DNA of 5,535 nt from positions 1-5,535 of the forward strand of contig JAENIX010000073.1 in the NCBI GenBank assembly GCA_016844415.1, written 5' to 3'. Below the pieces are notes generated by a model. The model saw only the letters and a list, made by a program, of their open reading frames with translations, made no database searches and was not told where the DNA came from. Position 1 is the stretch's first letter. Every line of letters begins with the position of its first letter. Positions 1 through 5,014 of this stretch are shown here, in pieces. A program made the position numbers and the translations under genes. Origin of the DNA: Actinomycetota bacterium (GTDB taxonomy: Bacteria; Desulfobacterota; Deferrimicrobia; Deferrimicrobiales; Deferrimicrobiaceae).

Positions 1-523
1 ACGCGACGAGGATCCCGGCCACCGCCGGTCCGATCACCCGGGCGCCGTGGAAAATGCCGGAGTTGAGCGCGATCGCGTTGGACAGGTCCTCCTTCCCCAC
101 GAGTTCGATCACGAACGCCTGGCGCGCGGGTGTGTCGAGCGCCTGGGCGGCTCCCAGCAAAAACGCCAGCACCATCACGTGCCATACCCGCACCACGCCG
201 GTGAAGCAAAGGGCGGCCAGGATGAACGCGAGGGCCATCATCGCCGCCTGCATGAGGAAGATGATCCGCCGTTTTGAGAACCGGTCGGCGATCACGCCGG
301 CGTAGAGCGTCAAGGGAACCAGAGGGATGGCGCCGACGAAGTTCACGAGCCCCAGGTCCCACGCCGATCCGGTCAACTGGTACACGAGCCAGTTCTGGGC
401 GATCGTCTGCATCCAGGTGCCGACGAGCGATGTTAGCTGGCCGTAGAACCAGAGACGGAAATTCCGGTGGCGCAGCGCCCGGAATGTGGACGCGATAGCG
501 GAAGAGGAACCGTTTGAGGGCAT
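1..523 (-). CDS. MFS transporter, EntS/MFS_3-type exporter (N-terminal 174 residues, cut by window edge)
   Basis: This is the N-terminal part of a major facilitator superfamily permease of the inner membrane, of the type related to the enterobactin exporter EntS (MFS_3, PF05977), which drives solute export with the proton gradient. I translated it from the ATG at 523-521; the frame stays open to the left edge. Visible features are the family-like opening [18 protein letters not shown] (about residues 22-39), hydrophobic segments at about 24-50, 56-79, 88-108 and 113-128, the loop 2-3 motif A ([11 protein letters not shown], about 76-86), and the DTPARQAF signature after the fourth helix (130-137). 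The ATG follows the glgB stop by 15 bp, and an in-frame TAA just upstream (541-539) rules out an earlier start. I see no Shine-Dalgarno sequence, so translation may be coupled to glgB. The substrate cannot be told. A full protein would be about 400-530 residues, so most of it lies outside the window. Confidence 0.9.
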   Translation of the reverse strand, partial: MPSNGSSSAIASTFRALRHRNFRLWFYGQLTSLVGTWMQTIAQNWLVYQLTGSAWDLGLVNFVGAIPLVPLTLYAGVIADRFSKRRIIFLMQAAMMALAFILAALCFTGVVRVWHVMVLAFLLGAAQALDTPARQAFVIELVGKEDLSNAIALNSGIFHGARVIGPAVAGILVA

Positions 524-538
524 GCGGGGGCTTAAGTG

Positions 539-2755
539 TTATTCCACGAGGCGCAGGAAGATGGCGCCCAGCGGCGGAAGGGTGAGTTCCACCGAAAAGG
601 GGCGGCCGTTCCATGGGATTGCCTTCGCGGGCACGCCTCCGGTATTCCCGACGTTGCCCCCCCCATAGTAGGCGGAATCGCTGTTGAGCGCCTCCTGGTA
701 GAGTCCTGGCGCGGGCACGCCGACGCGGTAGCCGCCGCGGACCACAGGGGTGAAGTTGAACACGCATATGAGGAAATCTTCCGGCTTCTTCCCCCGCCGC
801 AGGAAGGAGAGGATGCTGTTGTCCACGTCGCGGAAGTCGACCCACTCGAAACCCGCGGGCCGGAAGTCGATCTCGTGCAGGGCGGGGACGGAGGCGTGGA
901 GGCGGTTCAGGTCCCGCACGAGCGCCTGCAGTCCTTTATGGGAATCCCATTCGAGCAGATGCCACGGCAGCTGCCCGTCGTGGTTCCATTCTTCCCACTG
1001 GCCGATCTCTCCGCCCATGAACAAAAGTTTTTTCCCCGGGTGCGCGTACATGTAGGAGTACAGAAGGCGCAGGTTCGCGAATTTCTGCCACAGGTCGCCC
1101 GGCATCTTGTCCAGCATCGAGCGCTTCCCGTGGACGACCTCGTCGTGGGAAAAGGGCAGGACGAAATTCTCGTGGAAGGCGTAGAGCAGCGCGAAGGTGA
1201 GAGTGCCGAAGTGGAACTTCCGGTGGATCGGCTCCTTCTCCATGTACTCCAGCATGTCGTGCATCCACCCCATGTTCCACTTCAAGGTGAATCCCAGTCC
1301 TCCCAGGTAGACCGGCCGCGACACCATCGGCCAGGCGGTGGACTCCTCCGCGATCGTCACCGCCCCCGGGTGCTTCGCGTGGATGATCTCGTTCATCCGC
1401 TTGAGGAAATCGATCGCCTCCAGGTTTTCCCTGCCTCCGAATTCGTTCGGGATCCAGTCGCCGGGGTTCCGTGAATAATCGAGGTAGATCATCGAGGCCA
1501 CCGCGTCCACGCGCAGGCCGTCGATGTGGTACTTCTCCAGCCAGAAGAGGGCGTTGGAGAGGAGAAAATTCCGCACCTCGCGCCGCCCGTAGTTGAAGAT
1601 GAGCGTCCCCCAGTCGCTGTGCTCGCCCTTGCGGGGGTCGGCGTGCTCGAAAAGATGCGTGCCGTCGAACCGGGCGAGTCCGTGCCCGTCCTTGGGGAAG
1701 TGGGCCGGCACCCAGTCGAGGATCACTCCGATTCCCGCCTGGTGGCACCGGTCCACGAACGCCATGAAATCGGCGGGAGGGCCGAACCGGGCGGTGGGAG
1801 CGAAGTATCCCAGCGTCTGGTAACCCCACGAGCCGTCGAACGGATGTTCCGAGATGGGCAACAGCTCGATGTGCGTGTACCCCATATCGCGGACGTATGG
1901 GATGAGTTCGTCCGCGAACTCCAGGTAGGTGAGGTACCTGTCTTTTTCCCCCTCCTTCCTTTTCCACGAGCCCAGGTGGACCTCGTAGACGGTCATCGGC
2001 GCCTCGAGCGGGTCGCGGGACGCGCGGTCGGTCAGCCATCCGGCGTCGCCCCACGTGTATCCATCGATTTCGCAGACGATCGATCCCGTGCGCGGGGGCG
2101 GCTCGAATCGGAAGGCGAAGGGATCGGACTTCAGAAGCAACTCGCCGGCGTCGCGCGGGCGGATCTCGTATTTGTAAATCTCCCCTTGCGCCAGTCCTGG
2201 GATGAAGATCTCCCAGATGCCGCTTTCCCCACGGATGCGCATCGGGTGGGCCCGGCCGTCCCAGTGGTTGAAATTTCCCACCACGGAGACACGCTCGGCG
2301 TTGGGCGCCCAGACGGCGAAGGCGACGCCGGATACGCCTTCCACGCGGACTAGATGGCTGCCGAGCTTGTTGTACTGGTCGAGGTGGGTGCCTTCCGACA
2401 GCAGGTGGATGTCGAAATCGGTCAGAATGCAGCCGAACGCGTAAGGGTCGTCCTGCCGCCAGCTGTGACCTTCATGGTTGACGATTTCGATCCGGTAGGG
2501 AAAGCGCTCTCTCTCATCGGGAAAGACCGCCTCGAACAACCCGGCCGGATGGAGGCGTTTCATCCCGGTGCGCCGTTCAGCCCCCCCCCTGGAGTCCAGG
2601 ACGTACGCCCGCTCCGCGAGCGGCAGTATGGCGCGTACGGCCACCGCTTTCTTCTTTCCGAGGCCGATCACGTGCGGACCAAGGACCGAAAAAGGGTCCC
2701 AGTGCCTCGCGCCGACGAGAAGGTCGATGTCTTTCCGGCTGATGGTTGCGGACAT
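539..2755 (-). CDS. glgB: 1,4-alpha-glucan (glycogen) branching enzyme GlgB, complete, 738 aa
   Basis: GlgB cleaves alpha-1,4-glucan chains and re-attaches them through alpha-1,6 links, making the branches of glycogen in the cytoplasm. The length matches the family (E. coli has 728 residues). Order of parts: an N-terminal module opening with DPFSVLGPH (20-28), a CBM48 domain with [20 protein letters not shown] (146-165), a GH13 barrel from about 250, and a C-terminal beta domain including the GlgB-typical YYGGGNVGN (696-704). Catalytic blocks are present: DWVPAHF (347-353), [10 protein letters not shown] with nucleophile Asp417, TIAEES with acid/base Glu470, and [10 protein letters not shown] with Asp538. 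These sit exactly 12 residues after E. coli Asp405, Glu458 and Asp526. The ATG at 2755 fits the usual N-terminus; no in-frame alternative start lies just upstream and no Shine-Dalgarno is seen. No other glycogen gene is in view. Two G tracts (2581-2589 and 657-664) lie in codons for Gly. Confidence 0.98.
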   Translation of the reverse strand: MSATISRKDIDLLVGARHWDPFSVLGPHVIGLGKKKAVAVRAILPLAERAYVLDSRGGAERRTGMKRLHPAGLFEAVFPDERERFPYRIEIVNHEGHSWRQDDPYAFGCILTDFDIHLLSEGTHLDQYNKLGSHLVRVEGVSGVAFAVWAPNAERVSVVGNFNHWDGRAHPMRIRGESGIWEIFIPGLAQGEIYKYEIRPRDAGELLLKSDPFAFRFEPPPRTGSIVCEIDGYTWGDAGWLTDRASRDPLEAPMTVYEVHLGSWKRKEGEKDRYLTYLEFADELIPYVRDMGYTHIELLPISEHPFDGSWGYQTLGYFAPTARFGPPADFMAFVDRCHQAGIGVILDWVPAHFPKDGHGLARFDGTHLFEHADPRKGEHSDWGTLIFNYGRREVRNFLLSNALFWLEKYHIDGLRVDAVASMIYLDYSRNPGDWIPNEFGGRENLEAIDFLKRMNEIIHAKHPGAVTIAEESTAWPMVSRPVYLGGLGFTLKWNMGWMHDMLEYMEKEPIHRKFHFGTLTFALLYAFHENFVLPFSHDEVVHGKRSMLDKMPGDLWQKFANLRLLYSYMYAHPGKKLLFMGGEIGQWEEWNHDGQLPWHLLEWDSHKGLQALVRDLNRLHASVPALHEIDFRPAGFEWVDFRDVDNSILSFLRRGKKPEDFLICVFNFTPVVRGGYRVGVPAPGLYQEALNSDSAYYGGGNVGNTGGVPAKAIPWNGRPFSVELTLPPLGAIFLRLVE

Positions 2756-2765
2756 ATCTGAACAT

Positions 2766-2771
2766 ATTATA
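2766..2771 (-). promoter_or_regulatory. Candidate glgB promoter -10 box (TATAAT)
   Basis: The minus strand reads a perfect TATAAT ending 10 nt before the glgB ATG. A start about 7 nt downstream would fall near 2758-2759, leaving a leader of only 3-4 nt. There is no convincing -35 hexamer at 16-18 bp spacing (the 17-bp position reads GAGTGC), so the call rests on the -10 match, its position and the missing Shine-Dalgarno. Confidence 0.45.
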
Positions 2772-2797
2772 GGAAAAGTACCGGAGGGGCACTCCTT

Positions 2798-2839
2798 CGA
2801 ACCGTAAGCCCGGGTCTCTCTCCGCGGGTTCCCGGTTCG
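2798..2839. repeat. Imperfect inverted repeat in the glgB upstream gap
   Basis: CGAACCG at 2798-2804 is the exact reverse complement of CGGTTCG at 2833-2839. Inside, CCCG (2809-2812) can pair with CGGG (2825-2828), giving an interrupted stem. No T tract follows on either strand, so it is not a standard terminator. It lies about 27 bp upstream of the glgB -10 box and could be an operator or simply GC-rich chance pairing. Confidence 0.3.
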
Positions 2840-2877
2840 TCGGCATCCGAGTCGGACCGTCCTTGGTGAAAGGATCT

Positions 2878-2911
2878 AAAAAAAAGTCCCTATTGCTGCA
2901 CCTTGAAGGAC
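2878..2911 (-). terminator. Weak intrinsic terminator overlapping the lipoprotein stop codon
   Basis: On the minus strand, GTCCTT (2911-2906) can pair with AGGGAC (2891-2886), a 6-bp stem with one G-T wobble and a 14-nt loop. It is followed at once by eight Ts (2885-2878). The stem is short, but the uninterrupted T tract right after the gene end supports termination before glgB. Confidence 0.5.
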
Positions 2912-3507
2912 GCTTCGCCGGCGTCCCTGCTCCCTCCGGCTCCTTCGACGGATGCGATGACCCGGTAATTCCCCTTCTGGGCGTTCGCGGGCAGGGTGAT
3001 CGGGACGGAGCTCTTCCAGGTACCGCCCTCGCGGGCTATATCTATATAGGTTTTTCCTACCGATGCTCCGTTCACCTGTATATCCCGCGTTTCCCTGACG
3101 AGAACCTGCTGCTCGGACGAAGTGGTGAGGACGGCGTAGGTCATGTTGACGTTGACCGTTTCCCCGGGCGACAGGACGGCCGGGTTGGCCCGGACGGCCT
3201 CGACCCTCAACCGGATCCCCTGGGAGGGCGAATAGCCGTATTCCCTGCTGGTCTGGGCCCGGCTCTTCTCCTGCTCGTCCATGTGGTTGCCGATCACGCC
3301 TCCGGCAAGCCCGCCGATCATACCGCCGACCACCGCCCCGCGCGTTCCCCCGAGGAGCCCGCCCACTACGGCCCCGCCCAAAACGCCCGCGCCGATCCCG
3401 ACCGCCGTATTAGGGTTGTCCCGGACGATCTGCCCGGTATCGGCGCATCCGTGCAGGAGCGTCGAGAGGAAAACCACCGTTACCGCAGTGCAAATCATCT
3501 TCCGCAT
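2890..3507 (-). CDS. Glycine-zipper outer-membrane lipoprotein with C-terminal beta domain, 205 aa
   Basis: This is a probable lipoprotein of unknown function. From the ATG at 3507 the protein begins MRKMICTAVTVVFLSTLLHGC, a signal peptide with a lipobox-like LHGC and Cys21 as the lipidation site. The residues after it (Ala-Asp-Thr) lack Asp at +2, so sorting to the outer membrane is expected. Residues about 35-75 form a glycine zipper of two short hydrophobic stretches rich in GxxxG-like spacing (GIGAGVLGGAVVGG, GGMIGGLAGGVIG), as in SlyB-like and other 2TM glycine-zipper proteins. Residues about 98-203 look like a single Ig-like beta sandwich (SPGETVNVNMTYAVL, then a late LPANAQKGNYRVIASVEG strand pair). 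I chose 3507 over the in-frame ATG at 3522 because GGAGG sits 6 nt before it and nothing similar precedes 3522. It follows the MBL gene by 37 nt and may be cotranscribed or use its own promoter. The role could be envelope integrity, but that is a guess. Confidence 0.88.
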   Translation of the reverse strand: MRKMICTAVTVVFLSTLLHGCADTGQIVRDNPNTAVGIGAGVLGGAVVGGLLGGTRGAVVGGMIGGLAGGVIGNHMDEQEKSRAQTSREYGYSPSQGIRLRVEAVRANPAVLSPGETVNVNMTYAVLTTSSEQQVLVRETRDIQVNGASVGKTYIDIAREGGTWKSSVPITLPANAQKGNYRVIASVEGAGGSRDAGEASFKVQQ

Positions 3508-3513
3508 GGCGAA

Positions 3514-3518
3514 CCTCC
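3514..3518 (-). promoter_or_regulatory. Shine-Dalgarno GGAGG fixing the lipoprotein start
   Basis: The minus strand reads GGAGGTTCGCCATG. The GGAGG core lies 6 nt before the ATG at 3507-3505, ideal spacing. It falls inside the five extra codons that would exist if the ATG at 3522 were used, so it decides the start. Confidence 0.8.
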
Positions 3519-3543
3519 GCATTTCATTCGACGTTACAACCGG

Positions 3544-3549
3544 ATTATA
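3544..3549 (-). promoter_or_regulatory. Candidate -10 box for the lipoprotein gene, across the MBL stop codon
   Basis: The minus strand reads ATATATAATCC, with TATAAT at 3549-3544; its TAA is the stop codon of the upstream MBL gene. Initiation near 3537 would give a 5' leader of about 30 nt holding the GGAGG. No TTGACA-like -35 is seen at normal spacing, so this could be the by-product of an AT-rich gene end. Confidence 0.4.
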
Positions 3550-4393
3550 TATTCATCTTTCGGCCCGCTTCCATCGCGAAAAAACGGGGTGAGGGGCCGT
3601 GCCTGCGCGCGGCGTGCACCGGGACGGCTCCGAAGCCGTAGCGGGACAGGATGCCGCTCACAGTCGCCACGGCGAGATTAGGCGTGTTGTGGTCGGCGCT
3701 CAAGTGGCACAGGATCACCGCCTTCGGCAGTTTCCTGCTCTCCTGCATCGCCCTCACGAGGAATTTTCCCGCCTGCTCGTTTGAAAGGTGTCCCACCTCG
3801 GAATCGACCCGCGCGCGGTCGTGGCTGCTCCTGTGGCTTCCGGCAAGCATCGCCGGGTCGTAGTTCGATTCGATCAGGATCAGGTCGCTGTCCGCGAACC
3901 GCTCGTACAGCCCGTTTCCACCGGTCCCCAGGTCGGTCGCCATCGCGACGCGGGCTTCTCCGTCACCCGAGCGTGCCGAGAGGAGGAACCCGCAGGTCAA
4001 TCCTTCGGCGTCGTGGGGAACCGGGAACGGCTGGATCGCGATGCTGCCGACGGAAAACGGCTCGCCGCCGAAGGTACGAAGCGGCCCGGACGCGGGCGAC
4101 CGGGAGAGAATCCTCCGGGAAAACGCCCGCACATTTTTTTCGTGGATGAGGATCGGGACATCGTGGCGCGCGCAGCAGGCGACCGCGGACGGGTGGATAT
4201 GGTCTCCGTGCAGATGGGAAACAAGGACGGCGTCGACGTCGTCCCATGAAACCCCCGCATCGGAGAGCGCAAGGGAAAGCCCCCGCTGGGAGGGAAGTCC
4301 CGCGTCCACCAGGAGCACCGTTCCGGCATGCTCGACAAGCGTAAGGTTCCCCGAGCTGCCGCTGCGAAGCGGCTTGACCGAGAAGTCAGTCAA
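3545..4393 (-). CDS. MBL-fold metallo-hydrolase, YycJ/WalJ-like, 282 aa
   Basis: This is a metallo-beta-lactamase-fold hydrolase, most like the YycJ/WalJ branch, whose members are described as DNA-processing or phosphodiesterase-like enzymes; the substrate here is unknown. Visible motifs in order: SGSSGN (11-16), the VDAG strand (29-32), the metal site SHLHGDH (59-65, His60, His62, Asp64, His65), PHDAEG with His127, TDLG with Asp154, ESNYDPAML (175-183), VGHLSNEQA (200-208) and CHLSADHN (229-236, His230). This set of ESNxD, GHLSN and HLS blocks is the YycJ signature. There is no signal peptide, so it is cytoplasmic. The start is TTG (4393-4391): no ATG or GTG lies between it and the SGSSGN motif, GGAG is about 10 nt upstream, and it overlaps the end of the PPC gene by 8 bp. 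In Firmicutes the homologue sits with the WalRK two-component genes; no such genes are visible here. Confidence 0.9.
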   Translation of the reverse strand: MTDFSVKPLRSGSSGNLTLVEHAGTVLLVDAGLPSQRGLSLALSDAGVSWDDVDAVLVSHLHGDHIHPSAVACCARHDVPILIHEKNVRAFSRRILSRSPASGPLRTFGGEPFSVGSIAIQPFPVPHDAEGLTCGFLLSARSGDGEARVAMATDLGTGGNGLYERFADSDLILIESNYDPAMLAGSHRSSHDRARVDSEVGHLSNEQAGKFLVRAMQESRKLPKAVILCHLSADHNTPNLAVATVSGILSRYGFGAVPVHAARRHGPSPRFFAMEAGRKMNI

Positions 4394-4823
4394 AGGAGAG
4401 CAGCTCCAACCCGGTTTGAGCGTCGAGCTTCCGGAAGGCCGACAGGCCGGTAACCTGGAGGATCATCGCCTCCACCACCAGAAAGACCTCCTCTTCCTTC
4501 CGGATGCATCCGGTCAGGACCTCCCTCCCCCTGCCCAGGGAGGCGTGGAGATGGATCGATGGCGCGCCGTCCTTCTCCGCCACGCTTCCCATCCCCACGA
4601 TCTCATGGGGATGCGGGAAGTTCACCCAGACGGGGACAGGCGGAAGGCAGGCATCGCTGGGCCCGGTGACCATGCTTCCCTTCGCCATGGCGCCGAAGAG
4701 AAGGAACCATCCGGAGAGGATCCCTTCCTTCCGGCAAATCTCGGCAAGCGAGGGAAGTACAGCCTCCCCGTGGTCGAACCGGGCAAACAGTACCTTTCCG
4801 ACCGCTCCCGACCTGTAGTCCAT
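4386..4823 (-). CDS. Stand-alone PPC/DUF296-domain protein, 145 aa
   Basis: This is a single-domain PPC (plants and prokaryotes conserved, DUF296) protein. In plants the domain occurs with AT-hooks in DNA-binding proteins; the bacterial single-domain forms have no settled function. Visible family features: a beta strand then helix (KVLFARFDHGEAVLPSLAEICRK, split at about 10-32), the glycine-rich GWFLLFGAMAKGSM (38-51), PHPHEIVGMGSVAE (70-83), and the hallmark IHLHASLGRG (90-99, His91 and His93) followed by EVLTGCI (101-107) and the VVEAMIL strand (116-122). Family structures are trimers with a possible metal site made by histidines; His71, His73, His91 and His93 are candidates here. There is no AT-hook and no signal peptide. 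The ATG at 4823 is the only sensible start; a GAGAGG tract lies 13 nt upstream, which is further than usual. It is probably the first gene of an operon with the MBL gene, which begins inside its last codons. Confidence 0.85.
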   Translation of the reverse strand: MDYRSGAVGKVLFARFDHGEAVLPSLAEICRKEGILSGWFLLFGAMAKGSMVTGPSDACLPPVPVWVNFPHPHEIVGMGSVAEKDGAPSIHLHASLGRGREVLTGCIRKEEEVFLVVEAMILQVTGLSAFRKLDAQTGLELLSFD

Positions 4824-4840
4824 ATCGCCGGCTTTGCCTC

Positions 4841-4856
4841 TCCCGAAGAATCGGGA
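4841..4856. repeat. Perfect 6-bp inverted repeat near the predicted 5' end of the PPC transcript
   Basis: TCCCGA (4841-4846) and TCGGGA (4851-4856) are exact reverse complements around a 4-nt spacer. With the extended -10 just upstream, initiation would fall near 4857, so the mRNA would begin almost directly with this stem-loop (loop TTCT). The inner arm runs into the GGGAGAGG purine tract that could serve as ribosome-binding site. It could also be a DNA operator at the start site. Confidence 0.5.
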
Positions 4857-4863
4857 TGTCCGT

Positions 4864-4872
4864 ATTATACCA
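4864..4872 (-). promoter_or_regulatory. Extended -10 promoter for the PPC/MBL pair (TGGTATAAT)
   Basis: The minus strand reads TGGTATAAT, a perfect -10 hexamer with the extended TGn motif. No -35 match is seen (GAGGAG at 17 bp), which is typical of extended -10 promoters. Initiation near 4857 leaves a leader of about 34 nt before the ATG at 4823. Confidence 0.6.
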
Positions 4873-4899
4873 GAGCGTCACTGATCCTCCTCTTCGGGG

Positions 4900-4905
4900 T
4901 ATAAT
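4900..4905 (+). promoter_or_regulatory. -10 promoter box for the NPD-like flavoprotein gene
   Basis: The plus strand reads GGGGTATAATCC with a perfect TATAAT. The -35 window (about 4876-4882, CGTCACT) is a poor match to TTGACA. Initiation near 4912 would give a leader of about 100 nt. CCACC (4908-4912) and GGTGG (4922-4926) form a small inverted repeat over the predicted start site. Confidence 0.55.
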
Positions 4906-4933
4906 CCCCACCTCGAGGAATGGTGGTTTGAGA

Positions 4934-4954
4934 GGGGTTGAGCCGGGCAACCTC
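4934..4954 (+). other. Stem-loop in the NPD-like gene leader
   Basis: GGGGTTG (4934-4940) pairs with CAACCTC (4948-4954), 7 bp with one G-T wobble and a 7-nt loop. The CCTC of the right arm (4951-4954) can instead pair with GAGG (4959-4962), so two folds exclude each other. I could not match the leader to any riboswitch class I know, so the regulatory role is only a possibility. Confidence 0.35.
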
Positions 4955-5005
4955 CTGCGAGGGTCTACCGGGAAAGCAGAAAAATTCTTCACCAGAGCGC
5001 TTCAA

Positions 5006-5010
5006 GGGAG
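5006..5010 (+). promoter_or_regulatory. Shine-Dalgarno GGGAG of the NPD-like gene
   Basis: AAGGGAGTAAAATG places the purine core 4 nt before the ATG at 5015-5017. The spacing is slightly short but acceptable, and it supports this start. Confidence 0.65.
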
Positions 5011-5014
5011 TAAA

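Noticed and set aside
536..1474. Long plus-strand open frame opposite the 3' part of glgB
   Set aside because: It lies fully antisense to a glgB with intact catalytic motifs. Its translation is low in complexity, rich in His, Val, Arg and Glu, with no recognisable domain: a GC-driven shadow frame.
936..2054. Minus-strand open frame overlapping glgB in another frame
   Set aside because: It is an Arg/Pro/Gly-rich frame-shifted copy of the glgB region. The glgB frame holds all family motifs without interruption.
1526..2353. Long plus-strand open frame opposite the 5' part of glgB
   Set aside because: It is antisense to the conserved CBM48 and GH13 barrel region and has the same shadow composition, with no domain or supporting ribosome site.
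2798..2839. Inverted repeat as an intrinsic terminator
   Set aside because: No T tract follows on either strand and the stem is interrupted; the better terminator candidate is at 2878-2911.
3508..3522. Upstream ATG (3522) as the lipoprotein start
   Set aside because: No Shine-Dalgarno precedes it, while GGAGG with 6-nt spacing precedes the ATG at 3507, and the shorter form gives a cleaner signal peptide.
2863..3681. Plus-strand open frame opposite the lipoprotein gene
   Set aside because: The minus strand has a signal peptide, lipobox, glycine zipper, Shine-Dalgarno and terminator. The plus frame has none of these and crosses two real genes.
4603..4992. 129-residue minus-strand frame across the promoter region and PPC gene
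   Set aside because: It overlaps the PPC gene in another frame and crosses its promoter. The translation is Arg/Pro-rich with no domain.
4911..5014. Known riboswitch (c-di-GMP, TPP, SAH, fluoride, guanidine) or SRP RNA in the leader
   Set aside because: I compared it from memory with the conserved cores of these classes and none matched; only generic stem-loops remain.
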